Notes: generated by a model from the letters alone, not told the origin. DNA of 64,000 bases from Silanimonas sp. (GCA_026005095.1 BPKK01000006.1:1-64000), one strand, 5' to 3'. Shown: positions 23,083-32,870, counted from the stretch's first letter. Translations and numbers: made by a program.

Positions 23083-24236
23083 TGGCCGGCTTCGTCCGTC
23101 TTGCGGCCCCCGGCATCCGGGGCCTTGCCAGCTACGATCCCGGCCATGACATCGTGGCCCTGCGTCGGCGCGCCGGTGCGGAAGGCTTGCTGGAGCTTGG
23201 CGGCAACGAAAGCGCCTGGGGTCCCAGTCCGCAGGCGCTCGCCGCCCTGCGCGACGCGCTCGGCAATCTCGCGCTGTACCCCGACCCGCGCGGGGGCATC
23301 CTCAAGCAGGCCCTGTCCGGGGCCTTCGGCCTTTCCGCTGAACATTTCCTGCTCGGCAACGGCACCCATGAGCTGCTGATGCAGCTCGCCCAGGTCTTCG
23401 CCGGCCCGGATCGGCCGGTGCTGGTCTCGCGCTACTGCTTTGCCGTGTACCCGCTCGCCGCCCAGGCTGCGAACGCCCGACTCGAGGTGGTCGATGCCCT
23501 GCCGCCGGAGCATCCGGAGCAGCCGCGTGGCCACGACATCGAGGCCATGATCGCCGCCCTGCGGCCCGATCACGGCCTGGTGATGCTGGCCAATCCGAAC
23601 AATCCCACCGGCACCTGGCTACCGCTGGCTGCCATCGAGCGCCTACTGCAGGCGGCCGGCACCGACACCCTGGTGGTCGTGGATGAGGCCTATGGCGAAT
23701 TCCTCGACCAGCCGGGCTGTGGCAGCGCGCTTTCGCTGCTTTCCACGTACCCGAACCTGCTGGTCACCCGCACCTTCTCCAAGCTCCACGGGCTCGCCGC
23801 CCTGCGGGTCGGGGTGCTGGCCGGCCATCCCGAGGCGATCGCGGTGATGGAGCGGGTACGCGAGAGCTTCAACGTCAATAGTCTGGGCCTTGCCGCCGCG
23901 GCCGCCGCCCTCGGCGATGCCCGGCACATTGCCCATGTGCTGCGTGAGACCGCGGCCAGCCGCGAGGCGCTGGCCATCGAGCTGAAGGCCCGTGGCTGGT
24001 TCGTGCATCCCTCGCAGACCAATTTCCTGCTGGTGGATTTCGGCACGCCGGAGGCCGCGGCCGCGATCGACCGTGGCCTGCTGGCGCGCGACATCGTGGT
24101 GCGGCCGATGCGCGGCTATGGCCTGCCGCAGTGCCTGCGGATCACAGTGGGGCGGCTCGAGCAGAACGCCCGCCTGCTCGCAGCCCTCGATGCCGTGATG
24201 AGCGAGGCCAGCCTGCGTGCGGAGGCAGGGGCATGA
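23082..24236 (+). CDS. hisC: Histidinol-phosphate aminotransferase
   Basis: 384-residue class I/II PLP aminotransferase of the HisC family. The PLP lysine lies in TRTFSKLHGLAALRVG, the NPNNPTGTWL loop is present, and VVDEAYGEF precedes it. In this operon position the enzyme is often broad-specificity (the HisHb type), transaminating imidazole acetol phosphate and also aromatic keto acids such as phenylpyruvate, so it may complete Phe and Tyr synthesis after PheA. It starts on a TGATG overlap with pheA and overlaps aroA by 4 bases. The assignment to HisC over a dedicated aromatic aminotransferase is by sequence motif and context. Confidence 0.93.
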   Translation: MAGFVRLAAPGIRGLASYDPGHDIVALRRRAGAEGLLELGGNESAWGPSPQALAALRDALGNLALYPDPRGGILKQALSGAFGLSAEHFLLGNGTHELLMQLAQVFAGPDRPVLVSRYCFAVYPLAAQAANARLEVVDALPPEHPEQPRGHDIEAMIAALRPDHGLVMLANPNNPTGTWLPLAAIERLLQAAGTDTLVVVDEAYGEFLDQPGCGSALSLLSTYPNLLVTRTFSKLHGLAALRVGVLAGHPEAIAVMERVRESFNVNSLGLAAAAAALGDARHIAHVLRETAASREALAIELKARGWFVHPSQTNFLLVDFGTPEAAAAIDRGLLARDIVVRPMRGYGLPQCLRITVGRLEQNARLLAALDAVMSEASLRAEAGA

Positions 24237-25552
24237 GCGGGGCGGCGCCGGGCCTCGACTGGATCGCCGCGCCAGGCGGTCCGCTCCTCGGTCGCCTGCG
24301 GGTGCCGGGCGACAAGTCGGTCTCCCACCGCGCCGTGATGCTGGGCGCCATCGCCGAGGGCCGCACCCGCATCACTGGCTTCCTCGAGGGCGAGGACACC
24401 CGCGCCACCGCCGCCATCCTGCAGCGCCTCGGGGTGCGCATCGAGGCCCCCGCCGGCGGCGAGCGCCTCGTGCATGGGGTGGGCCTGCGCGGCCTGCGCC
24501 CGGCCGACGGCCCGCTCGATTGCGGCAATGCCGGCACCGGCATGCGCCTGCTCGCCGGCCTACTGGCCGGACAGGGCTTCGAGAGTGTCCTCGTCGGCGA
24601 TGCCTCGCTGTCGAAGCGACCGATGCGGCGGGTGATCGAGCCGCTCTCGCGCATGGGGGCCATGATCGACAGCGCTGAGGGCGGGCTCCCGCCCTTGAGG
24701 ATTCACGCGAGAAATATTCTGCAAGGCATTGATTATGAATGCCCTGTGGCCAGCGCGCAGGTGAAATCCGCCCTGCTGCTGGCTGGCCTTTATGCCGAAG
24801 GGCCGACCTCCGTGCGCGAGCCGCACCCGACCCGCGACTACACCGAACGCATGCTGGCCGCCTTCGGTGCCGACATCGATTTCGCGCCGGGGCTTGCCAC
24901 GCTGCGCCCCGGCCGCCAGTTGACCGCCACGGCGGTCGAGGTACCGGCCGATTTCAGCTCCGCCGCCTTCTTCCTCGTGGCCGCCAGCCTCGTGCCCGGT
25001 TCGCAGCTGGTGCTCGAGCGGGTCGGGGTGAACCCGCGCCGCACCGGCCTGCTGGACGCCCTGCGCCTGATGGGGGCGGACATCCGCGTGCGGCCGGCGG
25101 GCGAGCAGGGCGGGGAGCCGGTGGCCGACATCGAGGTGCGTCACGCGCCCCTGCACGGGGCGCACATCCCCGAGGCGCTGGTGCCGGACATGATCGACGA
25201 ATTCCCGGCCCTGTTCGCCGCCGCCGCGCTGGCCGAGGGCGAGACCGTGGTGAGCGGCGCGGCCGAGCTGCGGGTCAAGGAATCCGACCGCATCGCGGTG
25301 ATGGCCGAGGGCCTGCGGGCCCTCGGCGCCGACATCGAGGAACGCCCGGATGGCGCCGTGATCCGCGGCGGCCGCCTGCACGGCGGTCGGGCCGACAGCC
25401 GCGGCGATCACCGCATCGCCATGGCGCTCGCCGTGGCGGCGCAATGCGCGTCGGGCGAGGTCAGGATCGACGACATCGCCAATGTCGCCACCTCCTTCCC
25501 CGGCTTCGACGTCCTGGCGCGCGGGGTCGGGTTCGGGCTGCGGATCGCGTAG
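24233..25552 (+). CDS. aroA: 5-enolpyruvylshikimate-3-phosphate synthase
   Basis: 439-residue EPSP synthase, sixth step of the shikimate pathway, joining PEP to shikimate 3-phosphate. Motifs include [57 protein letters not shown] and [10 protein letters not shown]. The ATG overlaps the hisC stop (ATGA). In Pseudomonas the matching position holds a tyrA-aroA fusion; here AroA begins directly at its own first domain and no tyrA is present. It is followed by cmk with 13 bases between, and a TAGACT box at the very end of aroA could serve as a -10 for cmk. Confidence 0.97.
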   Translation: MSGAAPGLDWIAAPGGPLLGRLRVPGDKSVSHRAVMLGAIAEGRTRITGFLEGEDTRATAAILQRLGVRIEAPAGGERLVHGVGLRGLRPADGPLDCGNAGTGMRLLAGLLAGQGFESVLVGDASLSKRPMRRVIEPLSRMGAMIDSAEGGLPPLRIHARNILQGIDYECPVASAQVKSALLLAGLYAEGPTSVREPHPTRDYTERMLAAFGADIDFAPGLATLRPGRQLTATAVEVPADFSSAAFFLVAASLVPGSQLVLERVGVNPRRTGLLDALRLMGADIRVRPAGEQGGEPVADIEVRHAPLHGAHIPEALVPDMIDEFPALFAAAALAEGETVVSGAAELRVKESDRIAVMAEGLRALGADIEERPDGAVIRGGRLHGGRADSRGDHRIAMALAVAAQCASGEVRIDDIANVATSFPGFDVLARGVGFGLRIA

Positions 25553-25565
25553 ACTGCGACCCCGC

Positions 25566-26252
25566 ATGCCTCCGCTCGCTCCTGTCCTCACCATCGACGG
25601 CCCTTCCGGTTCCGGCAAGGGCACCGTCAGCCGTCTCGTCGCCCAGGCCCTGGGCTGGCACTACCTCGATTCCGGCGCGTTGTACCGGGCCGTGGGCCTC
25701 GCCGCCGCCTGGGAGCAGATCGACCTCTCGGACGCCGAGGCCGTGGCTGCCTGCGCCGCCCGCACCCAGATCCGCTTCGACGGCGACGGGGAAGGGGAGC
25801 CGAAAGTCTGGGTGAACGGCAAGGACGCCACCCACCAGCTGCGCATGGAAACGGCGGGCGCGGCCGCCTCGGCAATCGCCGCCCACCCACAGGTTCGCAG
25901 CGCGTTGACCGAACTTCAGCGCAGTTTCTGCAGACTTCCTGGCCTGGTGGCCGATGGTCGCGACATGGGCACGGTGATCTTCCCCGACGCCCCGTACAAG
26001 GTCTTCCTCACCGCCAGCGCCGAGGAGCGCGCCCGGCGCCGGTATAAGCAGTTGAAGGAAAAGGGGGTTTCTGTTAATTTCGACAGCCTCCTGCACGAGA
26101 TCGCGGCCCGCGACGAGCGCGATGCCAGCCGTGCGGTGGCGCCCCTGAAACCCGCAGACGATGCGCTTTTCCTGGATTCCACCGGCCGGTCGATCGGCGA
26201 GGTGGTCCAGCAGGTGCTGGCCATCGTCCCGGCATCGCTGCGCCGGCCCTGA
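25566..26252 (+). CDS. cmk: Cytidylate kinase
   Basis: 228-residue nucleoside monophosphate kinase that phosphorylates CMP and dCMP with ATP. The P-loop is GPSGSGKGT (residues 11-19), followed by [11 protein letters not shown]; the catalytic and lid regions include [31 protein letters not shown] and [13 protein letters not shown]. The ATG at 25566 gives the typical short N-terminus before the P-loop. The usual gene order aroA-cmk-rpsA is kept. The 169-base gap after it carries the rpsA leader with several hairpins. Confidence 0.97.
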   Translation: MPPLAPVLTIDGPSGSGKGTVSRLVAQALGWHYLDSGALYRAVGLAAAWEQIDLSDAEAVAACAARTQIRFDGDGEGEPKVWVNGKDATHQLRMETAGAAASAIAAHPQVRSALTELQRSFCRLPGLVADGRDMGTVIFPDAPYKVFLTASAEERARRRYKQLKEKGVSVNFDSLLHEIAARDERDASRAVAPLKPADDALFLDSTGRSIGEVVQQVLAIVPASLRRP

Positions 26253-26421
26253 GGGCCTGCGCCATCGGCCCGTCCGGTCACCGCGCGATCGCACAGGAGA
26301 TCCGCCCCGCGAGGCATTCCGCTCCGCGGGTTTCTAACCCACGCGCATGAGAGCGCAACAGCAGGTGGGCGCGTGCCCGGAAAGCCGGGGCGTTGCCTGG
26401 TGTCCAACCAGAGAAACTCCA
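26253..26421 (+). promoter_or_regulatory. Structured rpsA leader (probable S1 autoregulation region)
   Basis: This 169-base gap holds four short hairpins: CCCGCG...CGCGGG (26306-26330, followed by TTTCT, so possibly a terminator for cmk), GGGTT-TCT-AACCC (26328-26340, mutually exclusive with the first), CCCGG-AAAG-CCGGG (26376-26389, with a GGA at the loop edge) and CTGGT-GTCCA-ACCAG (26397-26411). The last ends 10 bases before the start codon, where only a weak GAGA ribosome site is seen. In E. coli the rpsA leader is folded, lacks a good Shine-Dalgarno sequence and is the site of S1 autorepression; the same arrangement is inferred here. Confidence 0.5.
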
Positions 26422-28107
26422 ATGACTGAATCCTTTGCCGAACTGTTTGAACAGAGCCAGACCGCGATCGCCAAGCTCAAGCCCGGCGCCATCGTCACCG
26501 GCACCGTCGTCGACATCCGCAACGACGTGGTCGTCGTCAATGCTGGCCTGAAGTCCGAGGGCATCGTCCCGATCGAACAGTTCCGGAACGACGCCGGCGA
26601 GATCGAAGTGTCCATCGGCGACACCGTCAAGGTGGCGCTGGACGCGCTCGAGAACGGCTTCGGCGAGACCGTGCTCTCGCGCGAGAAAGCCAAGCGCGCG
26701 ATGGTGTGGGACGAGCTCGAGGAGGCGATGGAGAAGTCCGAGACCGTGACCGGTCGCATCAGCGGCAAGGTCAAGGGCGGCTTCACCGTCGACATCCGCG
26801 ATGTGCGCGCCTTCCTCCCGGGCTCGCTGGTCGACGTGCGCCCGGTGCGCGACCCGGTCTACCTCGAGGGCAAGGAGCTCGAGTTCAAGATCATCAAGCT
26901 CGACCGTAAGCGCAACAACGTGGTCGTGTCGCGCCGCGCCGTGGTCGAGTCGGAGCACTCGGAGGAGCGCGAGCAGCTGCTCGAGCGCCTGCAGGAAGGC
27001 GCGATCGTCACCGGCGTGGTCAAGAACCTCACCGACTACGGCGCGTTCGTGGATCTCGGCGGCATCGACGGTCTGCTGCACATTACCGACATGGCGTGGA
27101 AGCGCGTCCGCCATCCGTCGGAAGTCGTCAACGTTGGCGACGAGCTGCAGGTGCGCGTGCTGAAGTTCGACCGCGAGCGCAACCGCGTCTCGCTCGGCCT
27201 GAAGCAGCTCGGCGAGGATCCGTGGGACAACATCACCCGCCGCTATCCGAACGGCGCCCGCGTGTTCGGCAAGGTCTCGAACGTCACCGACTACGGCGCT
27301 TTCGTCGAGATCGAGCCGGGTGTCGAGGGCCTGGTGCACGTCTCCGAGATGGACTGGACCAACAAGAACGTCAACCCCTCCAAGGTGGTACAGCTCGGCG
27401 ACGAGGTGCAGGTGATGATCCTCGACGTGGACGCCGAGCGCCGCCGCATCTCGCTCGGCATGAAGCAGTGCATGCCGAACCCGTGGGAAGCCTTCGCCGC
27501 CATGCACAAGAAGGGCGACAAGGTCTCCGGCCAGGTCAAGTCGATCACCGACTTCGGTATCTTCATCGGTCTTGAGGGCGGTATCGATGGCCTCGTGCAC
27601 CTGTCCGACATCAGCTGGAACACCACCGGCGAGGACGTGGTCCGCAACTTCAAGAAGGGCGACACCGTCGAGGCCGTGGTGCTGGCCGTCGATCCGGAGC
27701 GCGAGCGCATCTCGCTTGGCATCAAGCAGCTCGAGCAGGATCCGTTCGGCTCCTTCGTGGCCCAGCGCCAGAAGGGCGCCATCGTCTCCGGCACGGTGAA
27801 GGAGGTGGACGCCCGCGGCGCCACGGTGGACCTGGGTGACGGCGTGGAGGGCTACATCCGCGCCTCCGACATCGCCAAGGAGCGCATCGACGACGCCAGC
27901 CAGCACCTGAAGGTGGGCGACACCGTCGAAGCCAAGATCGTCGGCACCGACCGCAAGAGCCGCGTGCTGCAGCTCTCGATCCGCGCCAAGGACGAGGCCG
28001 AGGTGCAGGAAACCCTCGCCGAGTACAACAAGGCGGCGGCCGAAGCGTCGAGCGGCACCACCAAGCTGGGCGCGCTGCTGCGCGAGCAGCTCGGCAACCG
28101 CGAGTAA
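26422..28107 (+). CDS. rpsA: 30S ribosomal protein S1
   Basis: 561-residue S1 with six OB-fold S1 domains. The two N-terminal ribosome-binding repeats (about residues 20-170) are followed by four RNA-binding repeats, each with the [21 protein letters not shown]-type signature (cut short here; the four begin near residues 190, 275, 362 and 450). It unfolds and recruits mRNA to the 30S subunit. The length equals the proteobacterial norm. The ATG at 26422 starts [12 protein letters not shown], as in other gammaproteobacteria. Expression is probably controlled by S1 itself through the structured leader upstream. A strong hairpin separates it from ihfB. Confidence 0.98.
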   Translation: MTESFAELFEQSQTAIAKLKPGAIVTGTVVDIRNDVVVVNAGLKSEGIVPIEQFRNDAGEIEVSIGDTVKVALDALENGFGETVLSREKAKRAMVWDELEEAMEKSETVTGRISGKVKGGFTVDIRDVRAFLPGSLVDVRPVRDPVYLEGKELEFKIIKLDRKRNNVVVSRRAVVESEHSEEREQLLERLQEGAIVTGVVKNLTDYGAFVDLGGIDGLLHITDMAWKRVRHPSEVVNVGDELQVRVLKFDRERNRVSLGLKQLGEDPWDNITRRYPNGARVFGKVSNVTDYGAFVEIEPGVEGLVHVSEMDWTNKNVNPSKVVQLGDEVQVMILDVDAERRRISLGMKQCMPNPWEAFAAMHKKGDKVSGQVKSITDFGIFIGLEGGIDGLVHLSDISWNTTGEDVVRNFKKGDTVEAVVLAVDPERERISLGIKQLEQDPFGSFVAQRQKGAIVSGTVKEVDARGATVDLGDGVEGYIRASDIAKERIDDASQHLKVGDTVEAKIVGTDRKSRVLQLSIRAKDEAEVQETLAEYNKAAAEASSGTTKLGALLREQLGNRE

Positions 28108-28125
28108 GTCTCCTCGCACCTCACG

Positions 28126-28148
28126 GCGGCCCGGGCTTCCCGGGCCGC
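28126..28148 (+). terminator. GC hairpin between rpsA and ihfB
   Basis: A perfect 10-base stem (GCGGCCCGGG / CCCGGGCCGC) with a CTT loop lies 18 bases after the rpsA stop and 31 before ihfB. No T-run follows, so partial termination or 3' end protection of the rpsA mRNA is more likely than a full stop. Confidence 0.5.
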
Positions 28149-28179
28149 TGCCCCCTGAACGTGGCCGTCGAAGGGATCG

Positions 28180-28476
28180 ATGACCAAGTCCGAACTGATC
28201 GAAGCGCTGGCCCTGCGCCAGCCCCACCTCAAGCCCGAGGACGTCGAACTGGCGGTGAAGAGCCTGCTCGAGATGATGGGTGACGCCCTGGCCTCCGGCC
28301 AGCGCATCGAGGTGCGCGGCTTCGGCAGTTTCTCCCTGCACTACCGTCCCCCGCGCATCGGCCGCAATCCCAAGACCGGCGAATCGGTCGACCTGCCCGG
28401 CAAGTACGTTCCGCACTTCAAGCCCGGCAAGGAACTGCGGGAGCGGGTCAATCCCGTGATTCCCGAAGCCGGCTGA
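28180..28476 (+). CDS. ihfB: Integration host factor subunit beta
   Basis: 98-residue DNABII-family nucleoid protein, one half of the IHF heterodimer that bends DNA sharply at specific sites. The N-terminal [17 protein letters not shown], the beta-arm [20 protein letters not shown] with the intercalating-proline region RNPKTGE, and the C-terminal [15 protein letters not shown] are all present. It lies downstream of rpsA, the standard gammaproteobacterial order. GAAGGGATCG precedes the ATG. Confidence 0.97.
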   Translation: MTKSELIEALALRQPHLKPEDVELAVKSLLEMMGDALASGQRIEVRGFGSFSLHYRPPRIGRNPKTGESVDLPGKYVPHFKPGKELRERVNPVIPEAG

Positions 28477-28517
28477 AGCAGGGGATAATCCCGGCGTCCC
28501 CCGATCCCGCCGGCCGA

Positions 28518-28760
28518 ATGCCCTTCCTCCGCCTCCTGCTCGCCCTTGCCTGCATTGCCTTCGGCATTGCCTTCGTCGCTCTGAACGGCGGCCCGGTGCG
28601 GCTCGACCTGTTGTGGATCGAGTTCGAACTGCCGCTTGGCTTGCTGCTGCTTTCCACCCTGCTGCTCGGCGCCCTCGCGGGCGGGCTTGCCATGGTGCTC
28701 TCCGGTTTGCTGGCACGGCTGCGGCCGGCCCCCGGCGATGACGAAGCGAGGGAAGAATGA
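28518..28760 (+). CDS. lapA: Lipopolysaccharide assembly protein A domain protein
   Basis: 80-residue inner-membrane protein with two transmembrane helices (about residues 3-22 and 40-62) around a short loop with the typical NGGPVRLDLLWIEFELPLGL segment. It belongs to the LapA/YciS family, which works with LapB to tune LPS synthesis against phospholipid synthesis. The basic/acidic tail after the second helix is cytoplasmic. The stop overlaps the lapB start by 4 bases (ATGA). A GATAAT box inside a GGGAT-A-ATCCC palindrome at 28482-28492 may be a -10 element, but no matching -35 is clear. Confidence 0.9.
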   Translation: MPFLRLLLALACIAFGIAFVALNGGPVRLDLLWIEFELPLGLLLLSTLLLGALAGGLAMVLSGLLARLRPAPGDDEAREE

Positions 28761-29929
28761 TCGAGGCCTGGTGGCTGCTCCTGCTCGTCCCTGCGGTCGG
28801 GACGCTGGGGTGGTTCATGGGCCGCAGGACCAGCGAACGGCGCGGCGGCGCCCGCCTCTCGAGGCTCTCGGCCACCTATTTCCGGGGGCTGAACTACCTG
28901 CTCAACGAACAGCAGGACAAGGCCATCGAGGTCTTCCTGCAGATCGCCGAACGCGACCGCGAGACCCTCGAGACTCAGTTCACCCTGGGTACCTTGTTCC
29001 GCCGCCGTGGCGAAGTGGACCGCGCCATCCGCCTGCACCAGAGCGTGATCTCCCGCCCCGGGCTCAGTGACGAGCAGAAGACCCGGGCCATCCTCGCCCT
29101 CGGCGAGGACTACATGCGAGCCGGGCTGCTCGACCGTGCCGAGACTCTGTTCACCGATCTCGTAAAACTCGGGGCCGCCGCCCCCCAGGCGCTGCGCCAC
29201 CTGATGTCGATCTACCAAGCCGAGCGCGATTGGCAGCAGGCCATCGACCATGCCCGCCGCTACGAGCAGGCCACCGGCGAGCCGATGGGGCGGCTCATCG
29301 CCCAGTTCGAATGCGAGCTGGCGGAGAAGGCGCGGCTGCAGAATGATCTCACCGCAGCCCGCGAGCACCTCGGGCGGGCCAATGCCGCCGATGCCAACTC
29401 GGTGCGGGCGGCTCTGCTGGAAGGCCAGCTGGAGCTGATGGCCGGCAACGACCTGGCGGCCATCCGCGCCTATGAACGGGCGGCCCGGCAGGACATCGAA
29501 TTCCTGCCCGAGGTGCTGGCGCCGCTGCTGGCGGCCTGTGACCGGGCCGGCGATCCGGCGCGGGCGCGTAGCTTCCTTCTCGAGATGGTGGAGCGCTATC
29601 CCGGCGTCTCGCCGGCCTTGGCCCTGTGCCGCCAGCTGGAACAGGAGGCCGGGCCGAAGGCTGCCCTCGACTTCCTGCGCAACCACCTGCGCGAGCGTCC
29701 CTCGATCCGTGGTGAGGCGGCCCTGATCGAACTCGCCCTGCGCACCGAGGGGGAAGACCCGCGCGGCCTCCTGCTCACCCTGCGCGAGATCAACGAACAA
29801 CTGATCGTCCGCAGCCCCGGCTACCGCTGCCAGAGCTGCGGCTTCGGTGCCCGGGCCCACCACTGGCAGTGTCCGAGCTGCAAGCAGTGGGCCACCATCA
29901 AGCCTCTGCCGCACGTCGCCGTGGAGTGA
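28757..29929 (+). CDS. lapB: Lipopolysaccharide assembly protein B
   Basis: 390-residue LapB/YciM homologue. An N-terminal transmembrane helix (WWLLLLVPAVGTLGWFMG) anchors a cytoplasmic array of TPR repeats (about residues 40-350). The chain ends in a rubredoxin-like metal knuckle, CQSCGFGARAHHWQCPSC. In E. coli LapB targets LpxC to FtsH and so sets the rate of lipid A synthesis. The length and domain order are normal. It is translationally coupled to lapA and followed after 5 bases by a polysaccharide-initiation gene, which fits an LPS-related transcription unit. Confidence 0.95.
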   Translation: MIEAWWLLLLVPAVGTLGWFMGRRTSERRGGARLSRLSATYFRGLNYLLNEQQDKAIEVFLQIAERDRETLETQFTLGTLFRRRGEVDRAIRLHQSVISRPGLSDEQKTRAILALGEDYMRAGLLDRAETLFTDLVKLGAAAPQALRHLMSIYQAERDWQQAIDHARRYEQATGEPMGRLIAQFECELAEKARLQNDLTAAREHLGRANAADANSVRAALLEGQLELMAGNDLAAIRAYERAARQDIEFLPEVLAPLLAACDRAGDPARARSFLLEMVERYPGVSPALALCRQLEQEAGPKAALDFLRNHLRERPSIRGEAALIELALRTEGEDPRGLLLTLREINEQLIVRSPGYRCQSCGFGARAHHWQCPSCKQWATIKPLPHVAVE

Positions 29930-29934
29930 GCCGG

Positions 29935-30972
29935 ATGAGCGGAGGGTGGGAGACCTCGCTGCCCTGGGCCGTTCGGCTCGCCGGTCTCGCGGGGGTGCTG
30001 CTGCTGGCCGTGGCCGGTACCGCCCTGTGGCGCCGGTGGGCTCTGCGTCGCGGCATCCTCGACCTGCCGGTGGCACGCAGCAGTCATGCCGAGCCGGTGC
30101 CGCGCGGCGCGGGTGTGGCCATTGCCTTGGCCATACTATTGGGCCTTGTTCTGCTGGGCGAGGATTCCGACCGGCAGGATGGGCTGCTGGCCAGCATCGC
30201 GCTCGCCGCCATGCTCGGTCTGATGGACGATCTGCGCCCGCTGCCCGTGGTACGCAAGCTGGCAGGGCAGGGCCTGGCCGCCCTGCCGCTGGCCCTCGCC
30301 TTCCCGCTGCCCTCCGCCCTGCTGCCCTTCGACGACCTGCCGCCGGGGCTGACGGTGCTGGGCAGTCTCGGCCTAGGCGTGCTGTTCATGAATGCCTGGA
30401 ACTTCATGGACGGCATCAATGGCATCGCCGCTGGCGCAGCCTCGGCCGTGGCCCTCGCCGGCCTCGGGGCGGCGGCCCTGGGACTTGCCACCCCGGGCCT
30501 GCTGGCCGCGGCGCTGCTGGCCGCCTGCCTGGGCTTCCTGCCTTTCAACGCCCCGCGGGCCCGGGTCTTCATGGGTGACTGCGGCAGCCATGCCCTCGGC
30601 ATCGCGCTTGCCGCCCTGCTGCTGCAGTCCCGCACGCCGGCCGAGGCCGGTGTGCTGCTGGCCGCGGCCGCACCTTTCCTCGTCGATGTACTCGGCACCC
30701 TGGTGCAGCGCGCCCGCGATCGTGAACCGTTGGGCACTGCCCATCGCCGGCATCTCTACCAGCGGCTGGTGCGCAGCGGGTACAGTCATGGCTCGGTCGC
30801 GGCAGCCTATGCCGCGTGGATGGCCGGGAATGGGCTGGTGGTGGCGATGATCGAGGCAGGGACCGGGCAGGGCATCGCGGCAGCCATCGGCGTGGGCCTG
30901 CTCACCCTGCTGGCCTGGACCTGGCTGTCGGACCGGACCGAGCGCCGGCTGGCAGGGCAGGGGGGCGGTTGA
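29935..30972 (+). CDS. Undecaprenyl-phosphate glycosyl-1-phosphate transferase (WecA/WbpL-like)
   Basis: 345-residue polytopic enzyme of the MraY/WecA family, about ten transmembrane helices. Catalytic motifs are GLMDDLRPLP (the aspartate pair, about residue 95), NAWNFMDGINGIA (about 150), RVFMGDCGSHALG (about 205) and HRRHLYQRLVRSGYSHG (about 265). It transfers a HexNAc-1-phosphate to undecaprenyl phosphate and so starts O-antigen or other glycan repeat units. The direct pairing with a WbpM-like dehydratase, and the location beside ihfB, match wbpL-wbpM of Pseudomonas aeruginosa, suggesting a 6-deoxy-HexNAc as first sugar. The ATG at 29935 follows the lapB stop by 5 bases. Confidence 0.88.
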   Translation: MSGGWETSLPWAVRLAGLAGVLLLAVAGTALWRRWALRRGILDLPVARSSHAEPVPRGAGVAIALAILLGLVLLGEDSDRQDGLLASIALAAMLGLMDDLRPLPVVRKLAGQGLAALPLALAFPLPSALLPFDDLPPGLTVLGSLGLGVLFMNAWNFMDGINGIAAGAASAVALAGLGAAALGLATPGLLAAALLAACLGFLPFNAPRARVFMGDCGSHALGIALAALLLQSRTPAEAGVLLAAAAPFLVDVLGTLVQRARDREPLGTAHRRHLYQRLVRSGYSHGSVAAAYAAWMAGNGLVVAMIEAGTGQGIAAAIGVGLLTLLAWTWLSDRTERRLAGQGGG

Positions 30973-32870
30973 TGCGCCCCTGGCTCGCAAGGCTCTCTTG
31001 GAGCCGCCTCCTCGTCGTGCTGCATGACTTGGTGATGGTGCTCACGGCCTGGCAGGGCCTGCTCGCCCTGCGCTATCTCTCTGTCGGCGCCGCCCTGCCG
31101 TCGCACGGCTTCCTCGTCGAGACCCTGCTGGTCGCCGCGGTGCAGCTCACCGTGTTCTGGCGCATGGGGCTCTACCGCGGTCTTTGGCGATTCGCCAGCC
31201 TGCCCGACCTGCGCAATATCCTCATGAGCAGCCTGCTCGGCGGCGGCGTGGTGGCACTCGCCCTGTTCCTGTTCCGAGACCGCGCTGAAGGGGTGCCGCG
31301 CCTCGCCCTCGTGGCCTATCCCTTCGTACTGATGCTGCTGCTGGGCGCGCCGCGCCTGCTCTACCGGGCCTGGAAGGACCACCAGGCGCAGCGCTCCGCC
31401 CACGGCCAGCGCGAGCGCCTGTTGATCCTCGGTGCCGGCCCCACGGCCGAGAGCCTGGCGCGCAACCTGATGCGCAGCGACAGCTACCGGGTGGTGGGCT
31501 TCCTCGACGACGACCGCAGCCTGCAGGGGGCGAAGATCTACGGCCTACCGGTGCTGGGGCGACTCAATCAGCTGCCGCGCATCGCCGAGGAGGCGGCGGT
31601 GAGCCATGTCGCCATTGCCCTGCCGCCAGGGCAGAGCGAAGCGCTGGGGCGGATCGCCGCCCAATGCGAGCGTCTCAAGCTGCGCTTCAGCCGCGTGCCA
31701 ACCCCGGAAGAGCTGTTGCAGGAACAGTGGATGCACGGCGGGCTCAAGGACGTCTCGATCGAGGACCTGCTCGGCCGCGAACCGGTGGTACCCGACTGGG
31801 CCGCGATCCGCGCCTCGCTGGCCGGGCGCACGATCCTCGTCACCGGCGCCGGCGGCTCCATCGGCAGCGAACTCGTCCGGCAGTGTGCCCGCCTCGGCGC
31901 TGCGCGGCTGGTGCTGCTGGAGCGCTCGGAGGTGGCCTTGCACGAGCTGCAGCTGGATCTGCGCGCCCGCTTCCCGGCCGTCGACGCGGAGTATGTGCTC
32001 GGTGACTGCGCCGATGAGCTGCTGCTGCGCCGCCTGCTCGCCGAATGGCGGCCCGACGGAGTATTCCATGCCGCAGCCTACAAGCACGTGCCGCTCCTGG
32101 AGGCGCACCCGCGTGAGGCCATCCGCAACAATTTCCTCGTCACCGAGGCGCTGGCGCGGCGGGCGGTGGAAGCCGGGGTAGGTACTCTGGTGCTCATTTC
32201 CACCGACAAGGCGGTGAACCCGGCGAACATGCTGGGGGCGAGCAAGCGGCTGGCCGAGCTGGCCTGCCTGGCGCGCTGCGAGGGCAGCGCTACCCGGCTG
32301 GTGACGGTGCGCTTCGGCAATGTGCTCGACTCCGCCGGCAGCGTGGTGCCGCTGTTCCGCGAACAGATCCGTCGCGGCGGCCCGGTGACCGTGACCCACC
32401 CCGACGTCACCCGCTACTTCATGACCATTCCCGAGGCCTGTCAGCTGATCCTGCAGACCACCACCCTGCGCGAGGCTTCGGGCGTGTTCACTCTCGACAT
32501 GGGCCGGCCGGTGCGGATCCGCGAACTCGCAGAACAGATGATCCGGCTGGCCGGCTTCGCGCCTCACCGCGACATCGCCATCCAGTACACCGGCCTGCGT
32601 CCCGGCGAGAAGCTGCACGAGGAGCTCTTCCACGCCGACGAACCCTACACCCAGACCGAGCATCCGAAGATTTTCATGGCCGAACCCCGCCCTGTGGACG
32701 TCCTGCAGTTCGAAAAAACCCTGAAGTCCCTGCGCCTTGCCATCCAGCACGACGATGATGTCGAGCTCCGCCGTCTGGTCGGCGAGGCCGTCCCCGAGTT
32801 CGCCCAGCCGCAAGGCCGTAGCAGTGGCTCTTTCCGGCCCCAAGTGATTAGCGGAGGGCGCACGTCGTGA
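30972..32870 (+). CDS. Nucleotide-sugar 4,6-dehydratase, WbpM/CapD type
   Basis: 632-residue membrane-bound dehydratase. The N-terminal third has about four transmembrane helices (about residues 12-130), then a CoA-binding-like Rossmann fold (RLLILGAGPTAESLARNLM, about 150). The C-terminal catalytic SDR domain has TGAGGSIGSELVRQ (about 291), STDKAVNPANMLGASK with Met where classical SDRs have Tyr, and the YTGLRPGEKLHEELF signature. It converts UDP-GlcNAc (or similar) to the 4-keto-6-deoxy sugar used for QuiNAc or FucNAc. It starts on a TGATG overlap with the sugar-phosphate transferase gene, whose substrate it may make, and is coupled to galU by GTGA. Confidence 0.93.
   Translation: MRPWLARLSWSRLLVVLHDLVMVLTAWQGLLALRYLSVGAALPSHGFLVETLLVAAVQLTVFWRMGLYRGLWRFASLPDLRNILMSSLLGGGVVALALFLFRDRAEGVPRLALVAYPFVLMLLLGAPRLLYRAWKDHQAQRSAHGQRERLLILGAGPTAESLARNLMRSDSYRVVGFLDDDRSLQGAKIYGLPVLGRLNQLPRIAEEAAVSHVAIALPPGQSEALGRIAAQCERLKLRFSRVPTPEELLQEQWMHGGLKDVSIEDLLGREPVVPDWAAIRASLAGRTILVTGAGGSIGSELVRQCARLGAARLVLLERSEVALHELQLDLRARFPAVDAEYVLGDCADELLLRRLLAEWRPDGVFHAAAYKHVPLLEAHPREAIRNNFLVTEALARRAVEAGVGTLVLISTDKAVNPANMLGASKRLAELACLARCEGSATRLVTVRFGNVLDSAGSVVPLFREQIRRGGPVTVTHPDVTRYFMTIPEACQLILQTTTLREASGVFTLDMGRPVRIRELAEQMIRLAGFAPHRDIAIQYTGLRPGEKLHEELFHADEPYTQTEHPKIFMAEPRPVDVLQFEKTLKSLRLAIQHDDDVELRRLVGEAVPEFAQPQGRSSGSFRPQVISGGRTS

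Noticed and set aside
24530-24560. Possible glyphosate-tolerant AroA from its GNAGTGMR motif
   Set aside because: The motif keeps Gly at the position where the known tolerant CP4 enzyme has Ala; sensitivity cannot be judged from sequence alone.
26278-28875. An 865-codon minus-strand open frame covering rpsA, ihfB and lapA
   Set aside because: Shadow of rpsA codon bias; repetitive because S1 domains repeat, not because it encodes a protein.
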